Positions 53,890 to 62,516 are shown, counted from the stretch's first letter. The stretch: 64,000 nt of DNA from Bradyrhizobium sp. 190 (GCF_023073415.1 NZ_JADPJL010000012.1:632501-696500), one strand, 5' to 3'. Translations and numbers: made by a program. The notes: a model not told the origin generated them from the sequence alone.

Positions 53890-54007
53890 GTCGTCCCTGC
53901 GAAAGCAGGGACCCATAGCCACCGGCGGCTATTGGGTGAAAGGCATCTGCCATCGTGCCATGATCGATGGATCACGCGGTATGGGTCCCTGCTTTCGCAG
54001 GGACGAC
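53890..54007. repeat. Fold-back repeat after the exported protein
   Basis: The arms GTCGTCCCTGCGAAAGCAGG... and its complement (ending GGGTCCCTGCTTTCGCAGGG...) enclose about 60 bases. Each arm is itself a hairpin (CCCTGCGAAAGCAGGG). It lies directly after the exported protein stop and before the hydrolase terminator, between convergent genes. Confidence 0.8.
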
Positions 54008-54011
54008 AACC

Positions 54012-54043
54012 AAAAAAACGCCCCGGTCTTCCCGGGGCGTTTC
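54012..54043 (-). terminator. Terminator of the exported alpha/beta hydrolase gene
   Basis: On the minus strand the stem ACGCCCCGG/CCGGGGCGT is followed by TTTTTTTG, twelve bases after the hydrolase stop. An almost identical terminator lies at 55072-55103 after hsp20. Confidence 0.85.
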
Positions 54044-54055
54044 CATTGGGGCGAG

Positions 54056-54829
54056 CTATTCGCGCTGGCCTGCGGCGGCCAGAATCAGGTCGGCGACCTT
54101 GTCGGGCTGCGAGACCAGCGACAGGTGGCCGGCCTCCAGTTCGACCGTTGTCGCGTTCATGCGCTTGGCCAGAAACCGCTCGAGGTCGGGATTGATGGTG
54201 TAGTCCTGCTTCGACACCGCGTACCAGCTCGGCTTGCTGCGCCAGGCGGCCGCGGTGGTGCGGCCGGCGAAGATTGAAGCCGCGGTCGGCCACTGCACGG
54301 CATAGAGGACTTTCGCGGTCGTCGTATCGACGCCGTTGGCGAAATATTTCAGGAACGCGTCCTCGGATAATTTGGTGAAGCCGTCATGTTCCTGGACGCC
54401 GGCTCGCGCGGGGCCTGCCGGAAACTTCTGCGAAAGCGCCACGAAATCCTCGCCCGCGTCAGGCGCGCGCGCCGCCACATAGACCAGCCCTGTGACCTTC
54501 GGGTCGGTGCCGACTTCGCTGATGACGGTGCCGCCCCAGGAATGCGCAACCAGCACCGTCGGGCCGTCTTGTTGTGCCAAAACGCGGCGTGTCTCGGCAG
54601 CGGAATCTTCCAGCGAGGTGAGTGGATTCTGTACGGCAGTTACATGAAGGCCCGCCGCTTGAAGTTTTGGAATGACCTTCGCCCAGCTTGATCCGTCGGC
54701 CCACGCGCCGTGCACCAGTACGACATTCTTCGCCTTGACGGGGCCAGCGGCCAGCGCCGGCGCGGCTTGCACGCCGAGCGATCCCGCAAGGACGCCGGCA
54801 ACGATTGTCAGTGTTCGTAAGATGCTCAT
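54056..54829 (-). CDS. Exported alpha/beta fold hydrolase
   Basis: A 257-residue protein with a signal peptide (LTIVAGVLAGSLGVQAAPALAA, cleavage near residue 28). It starts the fold with VVLVHGAWADGSSW (oxyanion loop), carries the nucleophile Ser in VLVAHSWGGTVIS (G-x-S-x-G form H-S-W-G-G), and has a late His in EAGHLSLV. It resembles salicylate esterase/pyrethroid-hydrolase-like small esterases. The substrate is unknown. Length is normal for this group. Confidence 0.88.
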   Translation of the reverse strand: MSILRTLTIVAGVLAGSLGVQAAPALAAGPVKAKNVVLVHGAWADGSSWAKVIPKLQAAGLHVTAVQNPLTSLEDSAAETRRVLAQQDGPTVLVAHSWGGTVISEVGTDPKVTGLVYVAARAPDAGEDFVALSQKFPAGPARAGVQEHDGFTKLSEDAFLKYFANGVDTTTAKVLYAVQWPTAASIFAGRTTAAAWRSKPSWYAVSKQDYTINPDLERFLAKRMNATTVELEAGHLSLVSQPDKVADLILAAAGQRE

Positions 54830-54940
54830 CGGTCTGCTCCATGATCGGCCTGATAGCGGCTCGCCCGCTTCAGTTCGAAATTCGAGGGGAGCGGCGGCAT
54901 CGTTACGGGCGTCACGACGACGTGATTGTTGCGAGAGCAG

Positions 54941-55065
54941 CGTAGCCCGGATGGAGCGTAGCGAAATCCGGGGGTCCCTCGCGAGCGGACAAAGTCGTCC
55001 CGGATTGCGCGGAGCCTGTCATCGGGCGCGCATTCGCGCGACCCGTTGGCTCCATCCGGGCTACG
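54941..55065. repeat. 125-bp palindromic repeat, copy B (inverted relative to copy A)
   Basis: Ends are CGTAGCCCGGATGGAG and CTCCATCCGGGCTACG. The complement of its right half matches the left half of the element at 32003-32127 almost base for base, and both are exactly 125 bases long, so this is the same element in opposite orientation. It lies between the hsp20 terminator and the hydrolase gene. Confidence 0.88.
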
Positions 55066-55071
55066 AACCCA

Positions 55072-55103
55072 CAAAAAAACGCCCCGGTTTCCCGGGGCGT
55101 TTC
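55072..55103 (-). terminator. Terminator of hsp20
   Basis: On the minus strand the stem ACGCCCCGG/CCGGGGCGT is followed by a run of seven T, 37 bases after the hsp20 stop. Its sequence is nearly the same as the hydrolase terminator at 54012-54043. Confidence 0.85.
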
Positions 55104-55139
55104 GCATTCAGCCAATATCGGCCGAAGACTTGATCTGCG

Positions 55140-55607
55140 TTACGCAGCGACCGAGGCGTCGACCACCTGCGGGGCCTTCGCACCGGAGTTGATCGGAATG
55201 CTGCGGGGCTTCTTGGCCTCGGGAATCTCGCGGACGAGATCGACGTGGAGCAGGCCGTTCTCGAGCGAGGCGTCCTTCACCTGCACGAAATCGGCAAGCT
55301 GGAAGATGCGCTCGAAGGCACGCGCGGCGATGCCGCGGTAGAGCACTTCGGCATTGTCCTTGCCGTTCTCGTTGGCTGACTTCTCACCCTTGATCGTCAG
55401 CGTGTTCTCCTTCGCGACGATCGAAAGCTCGCCTTGCGAGAAGCCGGAGACCGCAACGCTGATGCGGTAGGCGTTCTCGCCGGTGCGCTCGATATTGTAG
55501 GGGGGATAACCGGGGCTGCCGTCTGACGTCGCCTGGTCGAGCAGGTTGAAGAAGCGGTCGAAGCCGACGGTGGAACGATAAAACGGAGTGAGATCGTAGG
55601 TACGCAT
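55140..55607 (-). CDS. Small heat-shock protein Hsp20 family
   Basis: A 155-residue alpha-crystallin-type chaperone that holds unfolding proteins. The N-terminus MRTYDLTPFYRSTVGFDRFFNLL matches class A rhizobial Hsp20 (HspA-like). The alpha-crystallin domain covers about residues 35-130 (NAYRISVAVSGFSQGELSIVAKENTLTIKGEK, then AFERIFQLADFVQVKDASLENGLLHVDLVREIPE). The C-terminal I-x-I motif appears as SIPI. The start at 55607 has GGAGGA upstream, and this site is paired in a ROSE-like hairpin. Confidence 0.92.
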   Translation of the reverse strand: MRTYDLTPFYRSTVGFDRFFNLLDQATSDGSPGYPPYNIERTGENAYRISVAVSGFSQGELSIVAKENTLTIKGEKSANENGKDNAEVLYRGIAARAFERIFQLADFVQVKDASLENGLLHVDLVREIPEAKKPRSIPINSGAKAPQVVDASVAA

Positions 55608-55612
55608 AGGGT

Positions 55613-55701
55613 AGTCCTCCATTGAGCGACTGTTTCAGTAACCCGCCCGCCATCGGGCCGGGCTGTAGTCCCGTGCAGCCTCAGGGTTTCGGTTCCGAAA
55701 C
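55613..55701 (-). promoter_or_regulatory. ROSE-like RNA thermometer in the hsp20 5' leader
   Basis: In the mRNA sense AGTCGCTC pairs with GAGGACT (55613-55631) around the AATG loop, hiding the ribosome binding site. The strand contains UCGCU, a match to the ROSE U-(U/C)-G-C-U motif, with the G bulged opposite the Shine-Dalgarno. Two further hairpins lie upstream, at 55642-55662 (CCCGCCCG.../CGGGCCGGG) and 55686-55701 (GTTTCGG...CCGAAAC). This layout is that of ROSE elements of Bradyrhizobium hsp genes, which melt at heat-shock temperature. Confidence 0.75.
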
Positions 55702-55827
55702 GCTGGTAGCGGCCTGCACAGAAATGATATGGGAGGGGTGAAACGACGTTCAAGAGGGACGAAACCAGCCCCTTTTTGGCGTCCCCGCCTTGATTTCAAG
55801 CCCTTTTCACCTAGCCGGTTCCTCCTC

Positions 55828-56775
55828 ATGACGCTTGTCTCGATCCCTGCCAACCCGGTTCCGGAGGACGTCGTCTCAGGTACCATCAAGACGCCCGACG
55901 GCGCGGAATTGCGGTTCGCGCGCTGGGCGCCGCCGGCGGGGCGCAAGGGCACGGTCTGCGTCTTCACCGGGCGCAGCGAGCAGATCGAAAAATATTTCGA
56001 GACGGTGCGGGACTTGCGCGATCGCGGATTTGCGGTGGCGATGATCGACTGGCGCGGCCAGGGGCATTCCTCACGCCGCCTGCGCGATCCGCGCAAGGGC
56101 TATGTCCGCGATTTCTCCGATTTCGAGGTCGACGTCGAAACTTTCGTGCAGCAGGTGGTGCTGCCGGATTGCCCGCCGCCCTTTTTCGCGCTGGCGCATT
56201 CGATGGGCGGGGCGGTCATGCTGCGGGTGGCGCGTGCGGGAAAACGCTGGTTCGACCGCATGGTGCTGTCGGCGCCGATGATCGACCTGCCGGGGCGCAG
56301 GACCGCGCTTCCGTCGCGGGCGTTGCTGCGGGTCATGCGGCTGATGGGGCAGGGCGGCCGCTACGTGCCCGGCGGCAGCGACGCGCTGACCGGAACGGAA
56401 TCCTTCATCAACAACCCCTTCACCAGCGATCCCGTGCGCTACGCCCGCAACGCCGCGATCCTGGAAGAAGATCCGACGCTGGGCATCGGCTCGCCGACGG
56501 TCGCCTGGGCCGATACCGCGTTCAGGGCGATGCATACCTTTCGTGGCGTGAACTACCCGTCCGAAATCCGCCAGCCGATCCTGATGCTGGCCGCCAGCAA
56601 CGACACTATTGTTTCCACGGCCGCGATCGAGGAATTCGCCTATCATCTGCGCGCCGGCTCGCATCTGGTAATCGCGGGCTCCAGGCACGAGATCCTGCAG
56701 GAGCAGGACCGCTACCGCTCGCAATTCTGGGCGGCGTTCGATGCTTTCGTGCCGGGCACGCCGCTGTTTAAATAG
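55828..56775 (+). CDS. Alpha/beta hydrolase (lysophospholipase/monoacylglycerol lipase-like)
   Basis: A 315-residue cytosolic hydrolase. The oxyanion region is GTVCVFTGRSEQIEKYF, the nucleophile is in FALAHSMGGAVML (G-x-S-x-G as H-S-M-G-G), and the acid and His lie in LMLAASNDTIVS and AGSRHEILQE. It resembles PldB-type lysophospholipases. The start MTLVSIPAN at 55828 was chosen; a longer frame from 55729 begins in arginine-rich, unlikely sequence. It is divergent from hsp20. Confidence 0.88.
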   Translation: MTLVSIPANPVPEDVVSGTIKTPDGAELRFARWAPPAGRKGTVCVFTGRSEQIEKYFETVRDLRDRGFAVAMIDWRGQGHSSRRLRDPRKGYVRDFSDFEVDVETFVQQVVLPDCPPPFFALAHSMGGAVMLRVARAGKRWFDRMVLSAPMIDLPGRRTALPSRALLRVMRLMGQGGRYVPGGSDALTGTESFINNPFTSDPVRYARNAAILEEDPTLGIGSPTVAWADTAFRAMHTFRGVNYPSEIRQPILMLAASNDTIVSTAAIEEFAYHLRAGSHLVIAGSRHEILQEQDRYRSQFWAAFDAFVPGTPLFK

Positions 56776-56850
56776 TTGCTTGCCGGGTTTGAGCCGGTTG
56801 ATTCGGACGCGGGCCGCGCCGGCGATACCTCGGGCCTGGGGAGTGCAACT

Positions 56851-57261
56851 ATGATTCGTGGAAGCTGCCTGTGCGGCGCGGTCCGGTTTGAAGTCGACAA
56901 GATCCGATCGCTTACACACTGCCATTGTGCCAATTGCCGCAAGCTTACCGGTGCAGCATTCGCAACATACGCTCACGTCGAAGTTGACAAGTTCCGATTT
57001 TCGGCAGGCGAGGACATGACCGTGCGCTATGAATCTGCATCCGGCAGTTTCCGCTATCGTTGCAAGATCTGCGGCTGTCTGACTCCAGGCAAGGCAAGTT
57101 ATCTGGAGACGGTCAGCATCCCCGCCGGTTTGTTCGACGACGATCCAAAGGTTCGGCCGCGCCTGCACGTATTTACGTCGTCGCGCGCGCCCTGGTGGAC
57201 GATTCAGGATGATTTGCCCCAGCATGAAAAATGGGTTCCGGGCTACGAGCCGAAGCCGTAG
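56851..57261 (+). CDS. GFA (glutathione-dependent formaldehyde-activating/CENP-V) domain protein
   Basis: A 136-residue zinc-binding protein of the GFA fold. The zinc ligands are visible: SCLCGAVRF, HCHCANCRKLTG and CKICGCLTPG. Proteins of this fold include glutathione-dependent formaldehyde-activating enzyme, but most have unknown substrates. The start MIRGSCLCG at 56851 was preferred to the in-frame upstream 56776. It follows the lipase-like gene by 75 bases. Confidence 0.88.
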   Translation: MIRGSCLCGAVRFEVDKIRSLTHCHCANCRKLTGAAFATYAHVEVDKFRFSAGEDMTVRYESASGSFRYRCKICGCLTPGKASYLETVSIPAGLFDDDPKVRPRLHVFTSSRAPWWTIQDDLPQHEKWVPGYEPKP

Positions 57262-57295
57262 CGAATGCGTGGCCGGACGCACCAGCCTTCGGCAG

Positions 57296-57967
57296 TTATC
57301 TTCCAGCCGAAGGCTTCGGCAGCCGCGCCGTAATCCGCTCGGGCAGTCGCTTCTCGACGAACAGCCTCCTGACTTCGGCGACGCTGAGGTACCGCTCGTC
57401 GCCTTCGCCCTTGCCGAGGATCTTCAGCAGCACAGGCCATTCGCCCTTCATCAGGAGAGGGTAGTACCAGTGCGCCGCATCGCCGTCGCGCTTGATATTG
57501 GCCTTCATGAACGCGTCGATCTCTTTCGCCGTCAGGCCGCGCTCGATGCCCCCTGAAGGATCCTTGTAGTCCTTGCCGAACCCGGCGAGCCGGGCAATTT
57601 CGTCTTCATGGACCTTCGCATCGACGTCGAGAATGCGCGAGCCGCCGCCGTGCTTGTCGAGAGGGCCATCGCGCAGTTCGTCGAGCACCGCGCCGGAGGT
57701 TGCGCTCTTCAACACGCGCAGCGGCCCGAGACCGTTCGCAATGACGGCGACCAGCCAGGTTGCCAGCCGCACCTTTTTCTTGCCGGGACCGGTTTGCCCG
57801 CTCGCGTCCCCAACGATTTCGGACAGTTTCGAAAGCGGTACGACGTGGCCGCCGACATAACCATTGGCGACCAGCGCGCGCAAAAACGGGCAGGGATTGT
57901 TGGGTGAAACGGAGATCTGCCCGGCAGCTGTGGCGCCCGGAGCGATACCGACGCGGTCGTCAGGCAT
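57296..57967 (-). CDS. Putative heme-thiolate peroxidase-like protein
   Basis: A 223-residue protein without a signal peptide. Near the N-terminus is NPCPFLRALVANGYV (residues 24-38), which resembles the P-C-P heme-thiolate motif and following helix of fungal chloroperoxidase/unspecific peroxygenase (where it reads P-C-P-x-L-x-x-L-A-N-H-G-Y). A later DVDAKVHEDEIARL could correspond to the family E-H-D-x-S-x-x-R segment. The C-terminal LLMKGEWPVLLKILGKG is family-unknown. Identification is by motif only, so a different function is possible. It is convergent with the GFA gene. Confidence 0.5.
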   Translation of the reverse strand: MPDDRVGIAPGATAAGQISVSPNNPCPFLRALVANGYVGGHVVPLSKLSEIVGDASGQTGPGKKKVRLATWLVAVIANGLGPLRVLKSATSGAVLDELRDGPLDKHGGGSRILDVDAKVHEDEIARLAGFGKDYKDPSGGIERGLTAKEIDAFMKANIKRDGDAAHWYYPLLMKGEWPVLLKILGKGEGDERYLSVAEVRRLFVEKRLPERITARLPKPSAGR

Positions 57968-58123
57968 GGGTTAAATCCTCAAAGGCATCGAATATGAAAA
58001 AAGCATCCGCTCCCACCGGAAGCGAAAACGGGTCAAAAAGGAATTCAGGGGCGCGCTACTTCAGCGTGTAGGGCAAGTTTTGGCGGAATTCAACGCCGTG
58101 TCAACCGACCGGCTCACACACGC

Positions 58124-59938
58124 TCAGGAATCTGCGGCGAGTTTCGGCGAGGATTCGACGAGGGTCAATTTACCGAAGGGGAGGCCGGCCTTCACAAGGC
58201 CGTCGCGGAAATGGGCAATGTCGGCCGGGAGCCTCCAATGAAAATTCCGCAAGTACCGTTCGACGGTCAGGGTTGGGTAGTTGCTCAACACAACGCCGGC
58301 CGCATTTGCCGCCTCGTCGGCTCGTCCCAATTGGGCGAGCGCTGCGGTCCGTATCGTGAGCGCCTGCAGATGATTGGGATTGGCGTACAGAGCCTCGCGC
58401 GCCCATGACAGCGAGGCGTCATATTGGCCGAGGAGGTAATGGCTGAACGCATTGAACGCTGCAAATTGGTATCGGGGATCGCTGTTGCCGCGCTGCGCAG
58501 CCATCGTAAACAATTCGACGGCGGGACGGTGCTCGCCGTTATAGAGATGACACGCGCCAAGCACGCCGCGGGCGCCCATGTCGTAGGGGTTGAGCGCGAC
58601 CGCCCGTTTGGCGGCATCCATCGCCGCCTCGTAATGTCCTTCCAGCGCGTGCAGATAGGCCAGAATCTGAAACGCAAAGGACGAACGGGGATCGAGCCGG
58701 ACGCTGCTCTCCGCGAGACTCATCGCGGTATCCCACTCTTCGCGCGTGCCCTGGATCCACCCGAAATGAATGGCCTGGGTCACGATGGTGGCGAGATAGG
58801 CACGCGCGATCGACAGCGTCGGATCGAGCGCGATGGCTTCCTTGAACAGGCCGATCGCGGTTTCGAAATCCGCCTTGGTCTGCAGGTAATAGTAGGACAG
58901 CCCTTTCAGGAACCGATCCCATGCGGTGATGTCGTTCGACGAGGAGCGAGGCGGGGCGGACGCTTCCGCTCGGTAGATCTCGGCAGCGATCGCCGCGGAC
59001 AGGCTGGTGGTGAGTTCGTCCTGCATCGCGAACAGGTCGCCGATGTCGCGGTCGAACCGGCCGGTCCACAACTGCTCGCCGGTCTCGGGCGCGATCAGCT
59101 CGGCGGTGACGCGAATCTTGGTCGCGGCGCGCCGAACCGAGCCCTGGATCAGGTAGCTCGCATCGATCTCGCGCGCGATCAGGCGCGTGCTCACATTCCT
59201 GCCTTTGAAGGAGAATGTCGAGTTGCGGCTCAGCACCCGATAGAAGGATTGCAGTGAAAGCGCGTGGATCAGGTCCTCGGTCAGCCCGTCGGAAAAATAC
59301 TCGTCCGCGCTTTCGCTCAGATTCGCAAACGGCAGCACGCCGACGATCGCCGTTCGATACTGGGCCGGAAGATTGGCGACCGATGTTTCGGTCGAGGCTT
59401 TGGGCGCAGGGCCGCTGGCGTCGGAGCCAGCGGGCTGCCAGGTCCAGACGTGGATCGGCTCGTCGATGTTCTTGAATCGGTGGGGGCCAGCATCGGCCAG
59501 CGGGACGCTGAGACGCTTGCCCGCTTCATGACAAGCCTTGCCCGAAACCGCCACGCCGCCGGGGGCGGCGACCGATTCGAGGCGGACGGCGATGTTGACG
59601 TCGTCGCCGAACACCTCGTCCTCGTCGGCCATCACATCGCCCATGTGGATGCCCATGCGGAACTGCATGGATCGATCGGCAGGGAGGTGCTCGTTGCGCT
59701 CGGCCATCACCATCTGCATCGCGGTCGCGGCCTCGATGGCGCCGACGATAGAGGGAAATTCAAGGAGAAAGCCGTCGCCGGTGTTCTTCACCAGGCGGCC
59801 GCCATGATTGAGGATGATAGGGTAGATCGCGGTGCGATGGGCCTTGAACGTGGCGTGCGTCCCCGCCTCGTCGGCCCCCATCATGCGGGAATAGCCGGCG
59901 ACGTCAGCACAGACGATGGCTGCCAAGCGTCTTTCCAT
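58124..59938 (-). CDS. Class III nucleotidyl cyclase with TPR domain
   Basis: A 604-residue cytosolic protein. An N-terminal class III cyclase domain (residues 1-170) has the metal Asp in AAIVCADVAGYSRMM, the conserved NTGDGFLLEF, and the FGDDVNIAVRLES region. A linker with TolB-like text (VLPFANLSESADEYFSDGLTEDLIHALS) follows, then a C-terminal set of TPR-like repeats (AYLATIVTQ..., SFAFQILAYLHALEGHYEAAMDAAKRAVALNPYD). Such proteins make cAMP or act as cyclase-like sensors in rhizobia; the catalytic residues look mostly present. Start MERRLAAI at 59938. Confidence 0.88.
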   Translation of the reverse strand: MERRLAAIVCADVAGYSRMMGADEAGTHATFKAHRTAIYPIILNHGGRLVKNTGDGFLLEFPSIVGAIEAATAMQMVMAERNEHLPADRSMQFRMGIHMGDVMADEDEVFGDDVNIAVRLESVAAPGGVAVSGKACHEAGKRLSVPLADAGPHRFKNIDEPIHVWTWQPAGSDASGPAPKASTETSVANLPAQYRTAIVGVLPFANLSESADEYFSDGLTEDLIHALSLQSFYRVLSRNSTFSFKGRNVSTRLIAREIDASYLIQGSVRRAATKIRVTAELIAPETGEQLWTGRFDRDIGDLFAMQDELTTSLSAAIAAEIYRAEASAPPRSSSNDITAWDRFLKGLSYYYLQTKADFETAIGLFKEAIALDPTLSIARAYLATIVTQAIHFGWIQGTREEWDTAMSLAESSVRLDPRSSFAFQILAYLHALEGHYEAAMDAAKRAVALNPYDMGARGVLGACHLYNGEHRPAVELFTMAAQRGNSDPRYQFAAFNAFSHYLLGQYDASLSWAREALYANPNHLQALTIRTAALAQLGRADEAANAAGVVLSNYPTLTVERYLRNFHWRLPADIAHFRDGLVKAGLPFGKLTLVESSPKLAADS

Positions 59939-60130
59939 GTCCCCCACTATATCCCCAATGGCGCCGGAATGGGCGGGATAACCACTACGTGGTCGGCCGA
60001 CCGATTCCAATGTTTATAAAATATGCGCAATCTGGTGGAAGCCCGATTTGCTCATGATAGTACTGCATCCCTCAGGGATTAGCATGCGCGCAAATTAGGC
60101 TGAGGGCCGCCAAGGGAACCGGACAAAACG

Positions 60131-60772
60131 ATGACAGAGGCGCTCGGCATTCACGAACTCTGGCTCTTTATCCTCTCTGGGCTCCTGCTCAACATCACCC
60201 CGGGGCCGGATACGGCCTATATTATCGGCCGCAGCATCCAGTTGGGCTGGCGCGGCGGTGCGGCGGCGGCGATCGGCATCTGCTGCGGCTGTCTTGTCCA
60301 TGTATTCGGCGCCGCCATCGGCCTGTCGGCGCTGTTGATGGCGTCATCTACCGCCTTCACGGTCCTGAAATGGGCCGGCGCGGCCTATCTCCTGTTCACG
60401 GGCATCCAAATGCTGTTGTCGCGCCCGCGTCCGCCGGCGGAGGCGACGGCAAGCGCCGAAACCTCGCTCTCCCGCGTGTTCTGGCAGGGCGCCCTGACCA
60501 ACGTGCTCAATCCGAAGGTGGCGCTGTTCTTCCTGGCCTTCCTGCCGCAATTCGTGGCGGCGGACTCAGGCCACAAGACGCTGGCCTTTCTGGCGCTGGG
60601 CATGATCTTCATCTTCAACGGCACGCTCTGGTGCCTCGGGGTTGCTGCTTTCGCGGCAAGGGCGGCCCGTCGCATCAGGCAATCGGCTGACGTGATGGCC
60701 TGGATCAACCGCGTACTCGGTGGGCTGTTCGTCTATCTCGGCATCCGCGTCGCGATGCTGGAGGCGCGATAA
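60131..60772 (+). CDS. LysE family translocator
   Basis: A 213-residue exporter with six helices. LysE-like text includes SGLLLNITPGPDTAYIIGRSIQLGWRGGAAAAIGICCGCLVHVFGA in the N-terminal region and WQGALTNVLNPKVALFFLAFLPQFV in the middle. RhtB-like members export amino acids such as threonine or homoserine; the substrate is not known. Start ATG at 60131. Confidence 0.9.
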   Translation: MTEALGIHELWLFILSGLLLNITPGPDTAYIIGRSIQLGWRGGAAAAIGICCGCLVHVFGAAIGLSALLMASSTAFTVLKWAGAAYLLFTGIQMLLSRPRPPAEATASAETSLSRVFWQGALTNVLNPKVALFFLAFLPQFVAADSGHKTLAFLALGMIFIFNGTLWCLGVAAFAARAARRIRQSADVMAWINRVLGGLFVYLGIRVAMLEAR

Positions 60773-60775
60773 ACG

Positions 60776-61525
60776 CTAAACCAGCTTCGCGAGCGCATTG
60801 CCGGCAAGATAGAGGCCCAGGGCAATCATGCCGATTTGGAACCAGTAGCGGAACGTTTCCGGTTGCAATCGCGAGCGTGCCGCCTGCCCGACGAACATGC
60901 CGATGAACGAGCATGCCAGCGCAACCGCGCCCGGCAGCGCGCTTGCCGCCGTCAGCAGCCCGGCACTGGTGACATTGAAGCCAAGCGCCAGGGTCGCGAC
61001 CGTGAAGAACACGCCCAGCGCCTGAATCAACTCGTCCTTCTCCATGCCGATCGCCTGCAGGAATGGCACCGAGGGAATCACCTGCACGCCGGTAGCGGCG
61101 GAAACCATGCCGGTGATAACGCCGACAATGCCGCCCACCCATTTTTCGTTCTGGCGATCGATGCTGAGATTCAATTTGTTCAGGCCAATGACGGCATTGA
61201 GAACCAGCAGCAGGCCGAGCGCGATTGTGGTGTAGCGTGCATAGGGGCCGGTCAGCGAACCGGCGTTCAGCCAGATGCCAGCGGCGGTCCCGATCAGCAA
61301 CGGCCATAGCCGCCGGATGATGTCGCGCAAATAAGGTCCGCCGAAAGTCTGCCAGACGTTGGTGACGATCGCGGGGACGATGACGATGGCAATCGCCTGG
61401 GCCGGCGGCATCGATACCGCGAGCAGGCCCATCGCCACCGTGGGCAGGCCCAGTCCCAGGGCACCCTTGACGAAGCCGGCCAGCAGCAGAGCGGTGGCGA
61501 TGAAAGGCAGCGTGGAATCGAACAT
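60776..61525 (-). CDS. TauE/SafE family (sulfite/anion exporter-like) permease
   Basis: A 249-residue membrane protein with about eight helices of the TauE/SafE family (DUF81). Text such as FVKGALGLGLPTVAMGLLAVSMPPAQAIAIVIVPAI and a later GIVGVITGMVSAATGVQVIPSVPFLQAIGMEKDELIQALGVFF matches the two-repeat architecture. Family members move sulfite, sulfonates or other organic anions. It is convergent with the LysE gene (three bases between stops) and divergent from the LysR gene, a typical pairing with its regulator. A GTG at 61534 is an alternative start. Confidence 0.88.
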   Translation of the reverse strand: MFDSTLPFIATALLLAGFVKGALGLGLPTVAMGLLAVSMPPAQAIAIVIVPAIVTNVWQTFGGPYLRDIIRRLWPLLIGTAAGIWLNAGSLTGPYARYTTIALGLLLVLNAVIGLNKLNLSIDRQNEKWVGGIVGVITGMVSAATGVQVIPSVPFLQAIGMEKDELIQALGVFFTVATLALGFNVTSAGLLTAASALPGAVALACSFIGMFVGQAARSRLQPETFRYWFQIGMIALGLYLAGNALAKLV

Positions 61526-61616
61526 GCTGAACACATTGACCGATCGTGATTATCGGCACAATCTGGAGATTACGGAGATAGCCTTCGTTCATGCCGAAGG
61601 CTGGGAGACATTCGGA

Positions 61617-62516
61617 ATGTCCATGCGCTTCGATCTGGTCGATCTTCAGCTCTTCATCGCGGTAGCCGAGACGCGCAGCATCACTAACGGCGCTGAGCGG
61701 ATTCATCTGGCTTTGGCCTCGGCGAGCGCACGGATCAAGGGACTGGAAGAGGCGCTTGGCGTTTCGCTGCTGACGCGCGGCCGTCGCGGCGTCGAACTGA
61801 CGCCGGCCGGCGAAAGCCTGCTCGATCATGCGAGAATCGTGCTCCACAACGTCGAGGCGATGCGTGGCGATCTGGCCGCCTTTGCCCGTGGCGCGAAGGC
61901 CACCGTCCGCTTCCTCGCCAACACGTCGGGGCTTTCGGAATATCTGCCGAAGGCCCTGGCTGCCTTCCTGGCCGCACATCCTAACATTTCGATCGACGTC
62001 GAGGAGCGCGAAAGCGCCGAAATCGCGCGCGCCATCGTAACTGGCGCTGCGGACCTCGGGCTCGCCGCCGAGCATGCGCTTGCAGAAAATATCGAACGGA
62101 GCCCGTTCAGCAAAGACCGTCTGGTGCTGGTCGCCGCGCGGGATGACGAACTGGCGAACCGGCGGCAGGTCGATTTCAGCGAAGTTGTGGAACGCGAATT
62201 CGTCGGCCTGATCGGTTCGATCGCGCTGCATGCCCATATTAGCGGACATGCGGCCCGTCTCGGCGCGCGCCTGCGCTTTCGTGCGCGGCTGAACAGTTTC
62301 GATGCGATCGGCCAGATGGTCGCCGCCGGCATCGGGATTGGCGTGATGCCTGAGGTCGCTGCAAAACGATGCGCGCGATCGATGAAGATCAATGTCGTCA
62401 GGATCAGGGATAGCTGGGCCAACCGCCGGCTCGTGATCTGCGCGCGGAGCTTTCGGGCGCTACCCAAGCCCGCGCAGCAATTGGCGGAGCACTTGCGCAA
62501 ATCTGCGCCACGTTGA
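61617..62516 (+). CDS. LysR family transcriptional regulator
   Basis: A 299-residue regulator. The N-terminal winged helix reads FDLVDLQLFIAVAETRSITNGAERIHLALASASARIKGLEEALGVSLLTRG (residues 5-55) and the following RRGVELTPAGESLL, typical of LysR. The C-terminal substrate-binding domain covers about residues 90-295. The start at 61617 was chosen; ATG 61623 is a near alternative. Divergent transcription with the TauE/SafE gene, 91 bases apart, makes that gene a likely target. Confidence 0.9.
   Translation: MSMRFDLVDLQLFIAVAETRSITNGAERIHLALASASARIKGLEEALGVSLLTRGRRGVELTPAGESLLDHARIVLHNVEAMRGDLAAFARGAKATVRFLANTSGLSEYLPKALAAFLAAHPNISIDVEERESAEIARAIVTGAADLGLAAEHALAENIERSPFSKDRLVLVAARDDELANRRQVDFSEVVEREFVGLIGSIALHAHISGHAARLGARLRFRARLNSFDAIGQMVAAGIGIGVMPEVAAKRCARSMKINVVRIRDSWANRRLVICARSFRALPKPAQQLAEHLRKSAPR

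Noticed and set aside
52927..54195. A 422-codon open frame covering the exported protein and beyond
   Set aside because: It overlaps the exported protein in another frame and runs through two repeats. Its residues are arginine and alanine rich, with no signal or motif.
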